Source: Oscillospiraceae bacterium (GTDB lineage Bacteria; Bacillota; Clostridia; Oscillospirales; Ruminococcaceae). Taken from it: a stretch of 64,000 nucleotides of DNA. Shown piece by piece: positions 49,794-58,897 of the stretch (position 1 is its first letter; each line of letters starts with the position of its first letter). The translations under genes were made by a program, and so were the position numbers. The notes under the pieces were generated by a model. The model had not been told where the DNA came from and ran no database searches. It saw only the letters and a program-made list of their open reading frames with translations. The stretch covers positions 140,248 to 204,247 of the forward strand of contig JAFQMN010000009.1 in NCBI GenBank assembly GCA_017414435.1. The letters run 5' to 3'.

Positions 49794-51110
49794 ATGGGGA
49801 AGAAAAACCAAAAGCTAGCAATTATGGTGGCGTTGGTTGTTGCCAGTACATTTACCGGCTGCAGCAACAAAACGGCAGAGCAAAGTGAAAGTGTTGCAGA
49901 GGTTAAGCAAGCAAATGCCACGGAAGAGAAAAAGTATGTGAGCCACCTTACAGAAAACGGTGAAGGCATTGCAATTGTAAGAGAAAAAGACGATTGGACA
50001 GAAGATGATGATCGCAAAGAGCCTCTTACAGAGATGCTGCAATACAAGCCAGAAGATCCGTACGCTGTAGATTTGAGATCGCGTGATGTTTCTGTATTAG
50101 ATTTGACAAATGAGATGGAGAATTTAAAATATGCTTCTTTTGATAGCAAAACCAAATGGCCGAGTGCAGATAAAATGCCGGCAGATTTTGATCCAGAAAA
50201 GATAATGGAAAATGGTAAGAATCCGGGGCTGGGGATTAGAGCGTTGCACGGACAAGGCATAACCGGCAAGGGTGTTGGTATTGCGATAATAGATCATCCA
50301 CTTCTGGTTGACCATGCTGAATATAAAAACAACTTGAAACTTTATGAAGAAATTGGTGTAGTAGATGTTTATGATAAAGTTGAAGATGAACATGGTCCAG
50401 CAGTTGCTTCTTTGGCAGTTGGCAAAACTTGTGGTGTAGCAAAAGATGCAGATCTTTACTTTATCGGGTGCACGAAATTTAGCGATGATATAGTATGTGC
50501 TAATACATGTAAGTGTATTGATAGAATTTTAGAAATAAACGAAAAATTGCCGGCCGATAGGAAAATTAGGGTAATTTCAATTTCCAGAGGATATGAACCA
50601 GAATATAAAGATTTTGACAAATTGGAAGCAAAAATTAAAGAAGCTGAGGAAAAAGGTGTTTTTGTTTTAACGACAGGTCCAAGTGCCTTTATAAGCCAAA
50701 AGAACATTAGTTTTATGGGTTTGGATAGAATAGATCTAAATAAAGTGGAAAGCTCGGCAGATTATACCACTGCTGTATGGTATACTGGAGCCTATACAGA
50801 AAATGAAGATCTCTTTTCACCTGCCACACTTTTAGTGCCAGAAGGGAATAGAACTCATGCAAATTGCCAAGGGCAACATTTATATGGATACGATAGTGTG
50901 GGCGGTAAAAGTTGGGCAACACCATATTTTGCTGGCTGCTACGCGCTTGCTTGCCAAGTTTACCCACAAATCACACCAAACCAGTTCTTTGAACTGGCAA
51001 TAAAAACAGGAGACATTTTAAACGATACGCCAGAAAACACAAGAAAAGATAAAGAAAACGCAAGAATAATAAACATGGCAAAGTTAATAGAGGAATTAAA
51101 GAAGCTTTAA
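49794..51110 (+). CDS. Subtilase-family (S8-like) lipoprotein
   Basis: 438 residues from the ATG at 49794 (GAAGGGAAG site). Lipoprotein signal peptide with lipobox STFTGC (Cys about 22). The triad seems intact: Asp in GKGVGIAIIDHPLL, His in VEDEHGPAVASLAVGK and Ser in VGGKSWATPYFAGC, matching GTSMATPHVAG of subtilases. The oxyanion Asn region is unclear (VLTTGPSAFIS). A surface-tethered protease or a protease-like binding protein. Own promoter with a G8 tract and no partner gene. The 309-base gap before it holds the terminator and this promoter. Confidence 0.8.
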   Translation: MGKKNQKLAIMVALVVASTFTGCSNKTAEQSESVAEVKQANATEEKKYVSHLTENGEGIAIVREKDDWTEDDDRKEPLTEMLQYKPEDPYAVDLRSRDVSVLDLTNEMENLKYASFDSKTKWPSADKMPADFDPEKIMENGKNPGLGIRALHGQGITGKGVGIAIIDHPLLVDHAEYKNNLKLYEEIGVVDVYDKVEDEHGPAVASLAVGKTCGVAKDADLYFIGCTKFSDDIVCANTCKCIDRILEINEKLPADRKIRVISISRGYEPEYKDFDKLEAKIKEAEEKGVFVLTTGPSAFISQKNISFMGLDRIDLNKVESSADYTTAVWYTGAYTENEDLFSPATLLVPEGNRTHANCQGQHLYGYDSVGGKSWATPYFAGCYALACQVYPQITPNQFFELAIKTGDILNDTPENTRKDKENARIINMAKLIEELKKL

Positions 51111-51139
51111 GCCATATCGACACAACAAAAATAAATTTA

Positions 51140-51169
51140 TTGACACCATCTTTTAAAAAGTGCTATTCT
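51140..51169 (+). promoter_or_regulatory. Promoter upstream of the RiPP-type maturation locus
   Basis: Consensus TTGACA (51140-51145), 18-base spacer, TATTCT (51164-51169) with TGC extended -10. The first gene starts 388 bases later. Confidence 0.55.
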
Positions 51170-51556
51170 AGTACAAAAAGGTGGTGTTTTAATCAGCTTT
51201 ATTTCTAACTATATTTGTGTGATTTTAATATTACTTGCTCACGAAAATTTAGCCATTGAGGCTACTCTTACACTTTTATATAGAATAACTTGGTTCTAGG
51301 GTATACAAAATAAATTGTACATGATTCCAGACAAAATATCAACATACTTTTTGCTGATCTATTATAGGTGAAAAGTTAGGTATTTTGGCATGTTATTTTC
51401 CGTTTATCATATATTTTTGCTATAAATAGCTAAAGGATAAGGATTGAGAGGAAAAAACAGAACACCATGTTATTTTAACACACATTTATTTCCAAAAAGA
51501 TATAAAACTGTAAAAACAAATCCAATATCAATCAAAAAAATAAGGAGGAATTAACT
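51170..51556 (+). other. Long leader without a recognisable gene
   Basis: About 390 bases before the maturase gene. A precursor peptide gene would be expected here, but none of the frames gives a start with ribosome site followed by a Cys-rich or repeat peptide. A frame from about 51195 (ISFISNYICVILILLAHEN...) lacks a start codon. A strong TAAGGAGGAA at 51541-51550 belongs to the next gene. Confidence 0.5.
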
Positions 51557-53659
51557 TTGCAAACAATAAAAAGTAAAATTAGATTTGGAAAACTAGCTCC
51601 AAGTTTTGAAGAGGGTAAGGCGAACAATATTACCTTTTGCGTTACAGAAGAATGTAATTTAAGGTGCAAATATTGTTATTTAATACACAAAAATAATTTT
51701 AAAAAGATGAATTTTGAAACAGCAAAAAAAGCGGTTGATTATTTTTTAAGTGCACGTGATATATATAATGAGAAATCAGTTGTTTGGGATTTTATTGGTG
51801 GAGAACCATTCTTAGAAATTGAACTTATAGATAAGATTTGTGACTATATAAAAGAACAAATGTATTTAACCAAACATCCATGGTTTGATAACTATATGTT
51901 TAGCTTTTCATCAAACGGTTTGTTGTATAGTACAAAAGAAGTTCAAGACTACATAAAGAAAAATAATAGACATATTTCTATTGGCATTAGCGTTGATGGT
52001 AATAAAATTAAACACGATTTACAAAGGGTATACCCAGATGGAAGTGGATCGTATGATGATGTGGTTAAAAATGTACCTTTATGGCTTGAGCAATTTAAAG
52101 AAATGGCCAGCACTAAAGCAACATTTTCTCATGACGATCTACCATACTTAAAAGATAGCATTATTCACCTTTGGAATCTAGGAATTAAAGAGGTAGCAGC
52201 CAATGTTATTTTTGAAAATGTTTGGGATGAAAAAGATCCGGAGATTTTTGAAAATCAATTAAAGGAATTAGCTGACTATGTTATTGAGCACGAAATATGG
52301 AAAGACCCAGCCTACACAGTTAGATTTTTTGATCCTGCAACAGGATTGCCAATGTCGCCTAACCGGAACAAGAATAAATTCTGCGGTTCAGGGAAGATGG
52401 TTGCAATCGACTGTGATGGGAATCTCTTCCCTTGTATAAGATTCTCTCAGTTTTCTTTAGAAAAACAAAAAGCATTTGCAACTGGCAATGTTGAACAAGG
52501 TATTATTAAGGATAGATTAAAACCGTTTAAATATTTATCAATAGAAAAAGTTAACGATGAAGAATGCAAGAATTGCAAGGTGGCAAGTGGTTGTATGACC
52601 TGTACAGGATTTTGTTATGACGATTCTTCTTCTGGTTCTATATTCAAAAGAGCAAAATATATTTGTGAGATGCAAAAAGCCAATGTAAGAGCGATTGATT
52701 ATTTTTGGGATAGAGTAAAAGAGCAATTAGGTGGTGGATTAACTCCAAGAGATGAAGAAAGGCAATCACATGAAAAAAGCTTTAATAAATATTTAGCGAT
52801 ATACTTAAGTGATTCAGAAATGCCTCATTGCAGATACTCTAATAAATTAAAAACAACAGATAAACCAAAAAAAATACCAGAACAAACAATAGAAGAAGCT
52901 TTGACTTTTGCTAAGGAAAATATGTTTACACCTATCTTTATTGGTTTACCACCAGAAAAATTTAAAGATTATAATTCTGTTGTTCCTGCAAAAGATGCTA
53001 TTCAAAGTAATAATGAACTTGTAGTTTATAATGGTACAGTTGAAGAATATAAAAAGTCAATAATTAACATATTACATGTATACAAAAATACACTAAGTAA
53101 TCTTTATGAGAATGTAAAAAAACTATTCGAAAATAATAAAGCGGTAAGAGTAAATATTATATTAAACGGTATAGAAGAGTTTAATGAAACAGATCTTAAA
53201 GTTTATGAACAGCAATTAGAGTTAGTAGCTGAATATATATTAAATTCCAAGCGCCCAATCCAGATAAACGTACTAAACGGTCTTAACTCAGAAATAGATA
53301 GTGTTAACGGCAGTGGCTGCGGTGTGCGTACATTTGCAGTAATGCCTAATGGTAAATTATATGCATGCCCAGGCTTTTACTTTGAAGATGAAAATAAAGC
53401 TATAGGGGATCTAAAAAATGGCTTTACTTTTGACTATCAAAATGAATTAGATATAAGTTTTTCTAAAGATTGCATTAATTGCCAAAACTTCCATTGTGAT
53501 CATTGTATTTATGTAAATAAAAAAACCACAAATGAATATAGTATTTCTCCGGATATACAATGTAAAATAAGCGATATTGAGCATAAAATTGGAGATAAAC
53601 TAATAAAGAATTTAAAAATAAAAAGAGCAAAAGAAGAGGAGGCAATGAATAATCTATGA
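51557..53659 (+). CDS. Radical SAM/SPASM peptide maturase, apparent fusion of two CXXX-repeat maturases
   Basis: 700 residues, TTG start behind TAAGGAGGAA. Part one (about 1-395): radical SAM cysteines C33, C37 and C40 in TEECNLRCKYCY, then GGEPFLE, FSFSSNG, and a SPASM domain with CGSGKMVAIDCDGNLFPCIRF and CKNCKVASGCMTCTGFCYD, all typical of radical SAM peptide maturases of the CXXX-repeat target family. Part two (about 405-700): a second domain resembling the separate CXXX-repeat maturase, with SPASM-like cysteines GCGVRTFAVMPNGKLYACPG and CINCQNFHCDHCIY but no radical SAM CxxxCxxC. In described systems these are separate genes, here one polypeptide. Family assignment is from recall, not a search. 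Confidence 0.75.
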   Translation: MQTIKSKIRFGKLAPSFEEGKANNITFCVTEECNLRCKYCYLIHKNNFKKMNFETAKKAVDYFLSARDIYNEKSVVWDFIGGEPFLEIELIDKICDYIKEQMYLTKHPWFDNYMFSFSSNGLLYSTKEVQDYIKKNNRHISIGISVDGNKIKHDLQRVYPDGSGSYDDVVKNVPLWLEQFKEMASTKATFSHDDLPYLKDSIIHLWNLGIKEVAANVIFENVWDEKDPEIFENQLKELADYVIEHEIWKDPAYTVRFFDPATGLPMSPNRNKNKFCGSGKMVAIDCDGNLFPCIRFSQFSLEKQKAFATGNVEQGIIKDRLKPFKYLSIEKVNDEECKNCKVASGCMTCTGFCYDDSSSGSIFKRAKYICEMQKANVRAIDYFWDRVKEQLGGGLTPRDEERQSHEKSFNKYLAIYLSDSEMPHCRYSNKLKTTDKPKKIPEQTIEEALTFAKENMFTPIFIGLPPEKFKDYNSVVPAKDAIQSNNELVVYNGTVEEYKKSIINILHVYKNTLSNLYENVKKLFENNKAVRVNIILNGIEEFNETDLKVYEQQLELVAEYILNSKRPIQINVLNGLNSEIDSVNGSGCGVRTFAVMPNGKLYACPGFYFEDENKAIGDLKNGFTFDYQNELDISFSKDCINCQNFHCDHCIYVNKKTTNEYSISPDIQCKISDIEHKIGDKLIKNLKIKRAKEEEAMNNL

Positions 53660-53940
53660 GCGAAACCAAAATTATTGCAACAGTTAAAGAATATGAAAGA
53701 GATAAAATATACAGATTAAACAGAAGATTAGATGGGCTTTATGAACTATTAGAAACAATAGATAATACAAAAATAAACTTTGAAAATCCAGAAAAGATGA
53801 GAGAATATGTTAAAGAAGATATTGTGGATTGCAAAAACCGAATACAAAAATGGTGGAATATTATAGGAGAAAAATATAATTTACCAGAAGGGGAGAATTT
53901 TTCTGTTATATTTGCGAGTGGAGATATTGTAGAAAGCTAA
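53656..53940 (+). CDS. CXXX-repeat peptide modification system partner protein
   Basis: 94 residues. Overlaps the maturase stop by 4 bases (ATGA). Mostly helical: REYVKEDIVDCKNRIQKWWNIIGEKYNLPEGENFSVIFASGDI; the helix ending ..KWW..I.EKYN followed by a short beta end matches the small accessory protein of CXXX-repeat peptide systems. Probably a docking or recognition subunit for the peptide substrate. Assigned by resemblance and position. Confidence 0.65.
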   Translation: MSETKIIATVKEYERDKIYRLNRRLDGLYELLETIDNTKINFENPEKMREYVKEDIVDCKNRIQKWWNIIGEKYNLPEGENFSVIFASGDIVES

Positions 53941-53976
53941 ATTTTATATAATTATTAATATTTGTAGGGGGCTTAT

Positions 53977-55788
53977 TTGAAAACGTATTTTAACAAACTA
54001 AAATCTTTATTTAAAAATTATGTATTTATAGCCAAAGTAGTTTATCAATCTAATAAATGGGTTTTTATTGTTGCTATTTTATCTACATTAATTCTTGGTA
54101 TGATACCTGTACTTCAATCGTTATCTTTTAAAAATATAATTGCAATTACCGAAGAATCGTATAAAGTGGGAGCAGATACTACTTTTTATTCAACGTTACT
54201 AATATATATCCTTTTTTACGTATGTATGCTAATACTTAAGGATCTAATTTTAGATTGCCGGATAGTAATTTACCGAATGGCTGGTCTTAGTTTAACATAT
54301 AATATGCAAACAAAGATTATAGAAAAATTAAAAAATATTGAGTATTATATGTTTTATAGACCAAGTTTTCAGAATTTGTACGTGCTGGTTTTAAAAAGCA
54401 GTGATAATGAACCGCTAAATATTATATACTCCACACTATTTATTCTTTCTATGGGTATTAATTTAATAAGCTTTATTAGCGTTTTAGCTTATTTTAATGT
54501 TTGGATACTACTCTTGCTTACTGTAGCGTTTTTACCAAGTATTATTGTTAAGTTTAAAATACAAAAAGAAAATGTAAAGGTTTGGGACCAACAAGCTCAA
54601 AATAATAGGTTTATGAATTACTTCTTTAATTTAATGACAGAAAAAGATTCAATAAAAGAAGTAAGAGAATATGAATTATATAACTACTTCAATAGAAAAC
54701 GGGATAAAAAATACAAAGACAACTTATCTGCTTGGCACAATTTTAGCAAAAAAGAATTCAAACAAACTAGTTTATCGCAACTCACTTCAAAAATAGGTAT
54801 TTTAATTTCTATATCATGGATTATTTTTAAAGTTGTTAAACGACAATTAAATATAGCTGATCTTGTTTTTTATGGTGAGGTAATACTTTCTATTCAAGAC
54901 ATATATATAGAACTTACGGATAATATAGCTTCCCATTACACTAGTATGCTATTTATGAATAAATTTTTTGAGTTTATGCAAATAGATGAGGATATTAAAT
55001 GTGGAGAAATGACCCCAAAAAGAGGCTCTCATGTATTAGAATTTAAGAATGTTTGGTTTAAATATAAAGATTCAGGTAAGTATGTACTCAAAAATATTAA
55101 TTGTACAATTAAAACGGGGGATAGAGTATGTATAGTTGGGCATAATGGCTGTGGAAAAACAACATTAATAAGTTTAATCCTTAGAATTTATGACCCTACT
55201 GAAGGTGAAATAATATTAGATGGCACAAATATTAAAGAATATGACATACTTAAATACCGAAAACTTTTTTGCGAAATCAACCAAGATTACACTAAATATA
55301 TGTTATCCATTGATGAATGTATAGCTTTGGGAAATATAAACAGTATTAACGATTTAAAAGGAATAAAAACATCAGCAAAGCGAGCAACGGCAGATAAGTT
55401 TATTGATGAACTAAAAGACAGTTATAAAACAAATCTCACTAGGTTTTTTGACGATAATGGTACTGAACTTTCTGGTGGGCAATGGCAAAAGCTTTCCATT
55501 GCACGAGTATTTTTCTCTAATGCGGATATTTTGATTTTTGACGAACCCACATCGGCATTAGACCCTGAATCGGAAGCAAAAATATACAAAGAGATAGAAA
55601 AAGAAGAGGAAGAAAAGATTAAGATATTTATATCGCATCGTATGTATAGCTCTAAAGGTGCCACAAAAATTATAATGATGACCGATGGTAAAATTTTGGA
55701 TATTGGTAACCATAAAGAACTAATGTTAAACAATAAAGAATATAAAAAAATATTTAATGCACAAGCAGAAAAATATGCAAGTAATTAG
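53977..55788 (+). CDS. ABC exporter of the RiPP-type locus (first of a pair)
   Basis: 603 residues, TTG start behind TAGGGGG. Permease domain with six membrane helices (about 20-310), then ATPase with Walker A GHNGCGKTT (about 388), Q-loop CEINQDYTKYML, signature LSGGQWQKLSIARV (about 497), Walker B ILIFDEPTSALDP and H-loop ISHRMYSS. No C39 peptidase domain, so leader removal would need another protease. A second exporter, now broken, starts 17 bases later, so a heterodimer is likely. Confidence 0.88.
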   Translation: MKTYFNKLKSLFKNYVFIAKVVYQSNKWVFIVAILSTLILGMIPVLQSLSFKNIIAITEESYKVGADTTFYSTLLIYILFYVCMLILKDLILDCRIVIYRMAGLSLTYNMQTKIIEKLKNIEYYMFYRPSFQNLYVLVLKSSDNEPLNIIYSTLFILSMGINLISFISVLAYFNVWILLLLTVAFLPSIIVKFKIQKENVKVWDQQAQNNRFMNYFFNLMTEKDSIKEVREYELYNYFNRKRDKKYKDNLSAWHNFSKKEFKQTSLSQLTSKIGILISISWIIFKVVKRQLNIADLVFYGEVILSIQDIYIELTDNIASHYTSMLFMNKFFEFMQIDEDIKCGEMTPKRGSHVLEFKNVWFKYKDSGKYVLKNINCTIKTGDRVCIVGHNGCGKTTLISLILRIYDPTEGEIILDGTNIKEYDILKYRKLFCEINQDYTKYMLSIDECIALGNINSINDLKGIKTSAKRATADKFIDELKDSYKTNLTRFFDDNGTELSGGQWQKLSIARVFFSNADILIFDEPTSALDPESEAKIYKEIEKEEEEKIKIFISHRMYSSKGATKIIMMTDGKILDIGNHKELMLNNKEYKKIFNAQAEKYASN

Positions 55789-55805
55789 TGAAAAGGAGTA
55801 AATTT

Positions 55806-55860
55806 ATGATGGAAAAAGAAAAAATTGGAATGTGCAGAAAGTAATATTTTTTGTCTTTTT
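55806..55860 (+). pseudogene. N-terminal fragment of the second ABC exporter
   Basis: ATG at 55806 behind AAAAGGAG. The frame as sequenced ends after 12 codons at 55842-55844. If the A6 run at 55819-55824 had one more A, it would read MMEKEKNWNVQKVIFFVFFISV, a typical start of an exporter (short charged end, then a membrane helix). After about 20 residues the sequence changes to the minus-strand methyltransferase remnant. The matching ATPase end of an exporter is at 57.6-58.3 kb. Confidence 0.55.
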
Positions 55861-56010
55861 TATAAGTGTATTTACAAACACCTCTTTACCATTTATACAA
55901 AGAGGTGTGTTATATTTATCACTGTTCCTAAGCTCTAATATCTCAAATCGCTTTGGAATATATTATCTAAGAATTTTAATGCTTAGAATTAAAGGGTTAT
56001 TAGTTACTAA
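55852..56010 (-). pseudogene. Decayed 3' end of an EcoRI-family adenine methyltransferase (copy 1)
   Basis: Minus-strand reading gives FEILELRNSDKYNTPLCING and KEVFVNTLIKK, the C-terminal end of the EcoRI-family adenine-specific methyltransferases, with stops and degraded sequence before it (the DKYNPEQ segment of copy 2 is unrecognisable). Positions 55874-55952 match 63830-63908 with about three differences. Only a remnant, not functional. The left boundary falls in the disrupted exporter gene. Confidence 0.7.
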
Positions 56011-56073
56011 TAGAAATGAGTTTTAGGTACATTTTAATTTATAAAAGTCGCAATTTTGAGCCATAGAGCATGT

Positions 56074-56102
56074 TTGCTTTTTTGGCTTTTTCCTGCTATA
56101 AT
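56074..56102 (+). promoter_or_regulatory. Promoter of the DUF6273-like gene
   Basis: TTGCTT (56074-56079), 17-base spacer, consensus TATAAT (56097-56102) with TGC extended -10. The ATG at 56139 follows, with GAAGGGGAG as ribosome site. Confidence 0.7.
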
Positions 56103-56138
56103 AACACACAAAAAAATCAAAAAAGAAGGGGAGAATTT

Positions 56139-57638
56139 ATGATTAATGCCAAAGGCATAATGTGGAAGAAGGTAATAGCTGTTTTTATAACAATATTATT
56201 GCAAGGTAAAATATATATGGATATAAAGGCAGTAGCGGTTGTAAAAGAAATAACGGATCAAGCAGCGATAATAATAAAGAAAGGAAATGGAACAATAAAT
56301 CTCTATAAAGTAACGGATGAAAGTGGAATAATAAATTATCAGTTAACAGTAGCACCAACTGCTGGCTACAAATTAGAAAATATAAATATAGACGGGGAAA
56401 AAGTTGCAGAGATTCAAGAAGAGGGAGGCAGCTATAAGTTAGAAGGTTATAAAGAGGTAAAAGCGCAGAGAGTGCATTTTGGAAGAAATGGAGAAACAAG
56501 CCAACTATGGTGGATGGTGGGGTATCAAGAGAGTGGCTATGGTGAGAGTGGAGGCGAAGGAGCACTGGTATTGATATGTGACCCAGATCAGCCAATAGCA
56601 AACAACAAAAAATTTCTACTAAGCAACCAATATGAGTATAAAGACCTAAGTGGCAGAGACGAATGGCAGTATTATAATAAAGAGGCATATAAGCCGGGCT
56701 GGGAATGCGATTATGCAGATTTTATACCTGTAGAAGGGGAAACATTGGTATATGCAAACCACTATGGAGGAAGTGGAATAAGAAAGGGGTTAAATAGCTA
56801 TTTAAAGAATAGTATAGGCGATATGAAGAGTAAATTTAGTGAAGCAGAACAAAGAATAATGAAAAAAGCAAATATATGGACGTATGACGCGAAGACAGGG
56901 AAAAATTATAAAATTAAGGATAAGTTATCTTTAGGCGCCGGAGACTACACTAATAAATATATAACAGTGGGAGCAAATAGAGTAGATAGTAGTAAGAGTA
57001 ATAATGCTGGAGTAGATAATGGATTAAGAGTAGGGTTAGTTGCAAGTAATGGCCCCCAAGGAAGTCCATATATAATAACTGGGAATAAATCATTTCGTTT
57101 GCGTTCTCCATACGAGGAGTATAGTCTTTCTGCACTTGAGGCTTACCCTGGTTACTATGTAGGCATTTCTCCTGTAATCCGTAGTACTGTTGTTGTGCCA
57201 ACTCTAGCATTGGACCCCGAGTATATCATCTCGGCGTCAGTGTTAGAAAACGTGCAATCTACCGGGAGCCAATTGAAACGGAACCTTGATGCACAGAAGG
57301 ATGTAGTGTACTTTCGAGTTACAGGCGGAACCAAAATAAATTCAACTGCTATAATTATAGGAGATAAGATTAACATAACAAAAGGGTCAGAAAGCGATAG
57401 TATTTACCTATGTATTCAAGGAGCAGAAGATGATGGAGATGGAGATTGGTGCTATACAAAAGAAATAACCGGCGATTGTGAAGTTAAAGTCTCTGAGATT
57501 GGCATAGAAGATGTTACAGATTTTAATAACTGTTGTATTTGGTTAGAAATGAAAGATAACAATACAAATTTGATCTATGCAAAAAAAGTGGCAACTTCTG
57601 CAGTGCCTAAACTAAACAGCTATATAGGATATAAGTGA
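56139..57638 (+). CDS. Secreted protein with DUF6273-like domain
   Basis: 499 residues from the ATG at 56139. Signal-like start (about residues 9-23 hydrophobic). DUF6273-type features in order: KKFLLSNQYEYKDLSGRDEW, LNSYLKNSIGDMKSKFSEAEQRIMKKA, then the RLRSPYEEYSLSALEAYPGYYVGISPVIRS block, which parallels the WLRSP...GV.P.. end of the domain. The rest (about 380-499) is a beta-rich tail. Such proteins are exported and of unknown function. It has its own promoter and sits inside the remains of an ABC exporter gene. Confidence 0.7.
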   Translation: MINAKGIMWKKVIAVFITILLQGKIYMDIKAVAVVKEITDQAAIIIKKGNGTINLYKVTDESGIINYQLTVAPTAGYKLENINIDGEKVAEIQEEGGSYKLEGYKEVKAQRVHFGRNGETSQLWWMVGYQESGYGESGGEGALVLICDPDQPIANNKKFLLSNQYEYKDLSGRDEWQYYNKEAYKPGWECDYADFIPVEGETLVYANHYGGSGIRKGLNSYLKNSIGDMKSKFSEAEQRIMKKANIWTYDAKTGKNYKIKDKLSLGAGDYTNKYITVGANRVDSSKSNNAGVDNGLRVGLVASNGPQGSPYIITGNKSFRLRSPYEEYSLSALEAYPGYYVGISPVIRSTVVVPTLALDPEYIISASVLENVQSTGSQLKRNLDAQKDVVYFRVTGGTKINSTAIIIGDKINITKGSESDSIYLCIQGAEDDGDGDWCYTKEITGDCEVKVSEIGIEDVTDFNNCCIWLEMKDNNTNLIYAKKVATSAVPKLNSYIGYK

Positions 57639-58311
57639 ATTAAATACAAGTAGTACAATATATGGTTTATACTGTAAAAGTATAGAAAGTTATCCAAATT
57701 CTCAAAAACCTGTTTTAAAAGATTTCTCGTGTAGCCTAAAATATGGCAAAAAATATTTAGTACTCGGAGAAAGCGGGAGTGGTAAAACAACTTTTTTAAA
57801 GTTAATCTTAGGTGCAATAAAACCTTTAAGTGGGCAAATTTTCTTTAATGGGAATATCCATATTGAGGATCCTGTAGCGCAAAGATTGATTTGTTTGGTT
57901 CCACAAGAAATATTTGTGTTTAATGATAGTATAAAAAATAATATTGATTTGCTAAACGAACAAGAAGAAAGTGCAGTTGCAGAGATAATAAAGACTGTAC
58001 AACTTAATTCATTAGTAGAGTCAAGGAAAACAGGATTGAATGGCATAATTGGCGATGAAATTTGCCAGATTTCTGGCGGAGAGAAAGCAAGACTTGCATT
58101 AGCTAGAGCAATGATCAGCCCTGCACCTATTTTATTGATTGATGAGATATTAGCATCTTTAGACCCCAAGACATCATATGAAATAGAGCGGTTAATTCTT
58201 TCAATAGAGAATAAACTAGTGGTTCATATATCACATAAATCATCAGATAAACTGAAACATAAGTATGACGATATACTTGATTTCTCTAGATTTACGGTAA
58301 ACAAATACTAG
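57628..58311 (+). pseudogene. C-terminal ATPase part of the second ABC exporter
   Basis: An open frame without a proper start, encoding a nucleotide-binding domain: Walker A GESGSGKTT (near 57770), Q-loop LVPQEIFVFNDSI, signature ISGGEKARLALARAM, Walker B ILLIDEILASLDP and H-loop HISHKSSD. Membrane helices are missing; they were replaced by the 55.86-57.6 kb cassette. No ribosome site leads into it, although an internal ATG at 57886 could give a small useless product. It belongs with the fragment at 55806. Confidence 0.75.
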
Positions 58312-58438
58312 TGTTCATTTGCATATAGAACTTTTAAAAATTTAAAGGGAAACAAGTATATTTAGTTATAAAAAAAGAGATGCACAAAAGATTGCGATAA
58401 TTTGCGCGGCTAAAAATATTAGGTGGTTCGACAAAAAT

Positions 58439-58477
58439 GGGGGGGGTATTGACATTATTATTTGTGTATTATATACT
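58439..58477 (+). promoter_or_regulatory. G8 tract and promoter upstream of the DUF2712-like operon
   Basis: Eight G (58439-58446), TA, TTGACA (58449-58454), 17-base spacer, TATACT (58472-58477). It is a very close copy of the subtilase promoter layout (G8-TA-TTTACA). The next gene starts 421 bases later. Confidence 0.7.
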
Positions 58478-58897
58478 AAAAATACAAAATAAGCCTTCAA
58501 TAGTAAATATCTAAATTTTGTGATTATATGAATATGAAATTACACTTAACTATAAAATGGGAGAAACAAAACATAAAACGGGAGTGTTAGTTCTCATTCA
58601 AACTTAAATTATATATAAGATAAGAACTAATTTTTTATTTAGAGATTTAATGTGCTTTTATTAATTAGGTCCGTGGTATTAAATTAGAGAATAAACTAGG
58701 ATGATTTTCTCATAAACCCATTTTAGTTTGTAGTAGTTATTTTAAGAAGGGAGGAATGTGTATACGAATGGTATGTAAGAGTAATAGTGTAAGGAGGGAG
58801 TAGGAAAAAAAGTACCACATTTACATTGGGTTTTTGTAATTTGTATGTTATCCTATATATTTTAACACTATAATTCACAGTTTGGAGGAGAAAAATT
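58478..58897 (+). other. Long leader of the DUF2712-like operon
   Basis: About 420 bases with no credible protein gene. Two ribosome-site-like runs (GGGAGGAATG near 58750 and AAGGAGGGAG near 58790) are followed by very short frames only (about 6 and 11 codons). A second possible promoter (TTGGGT-17-TATCCT) ends at about 58855. TTTGGAGGAG before the ATG at 58898 is the real ribosome site. The leader may contain regulation not recognisable by eye. Confidence 0.45.

Noticed and set aside
55832..56026. Plus-strand 64-codon frame in the repeat (and its mate at 63.8 kb)
   Set aside because: The minus strand reads as the recognisable methyltransferase end; the + frame is its antisense.
58420..58446. 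tRNA-like GGTTCGA sequence
   Set aside because: No acceptor or anticodon arms around it; it precedes the G8 tract by chance. No tRNA found in the window.
58740..58840. Small peptides after the two SD-like runs in the DUF2712 leader
   Set aside because: Frames of only about 6 and 11 codons with poor spacing from the runs; not enough to support genes.
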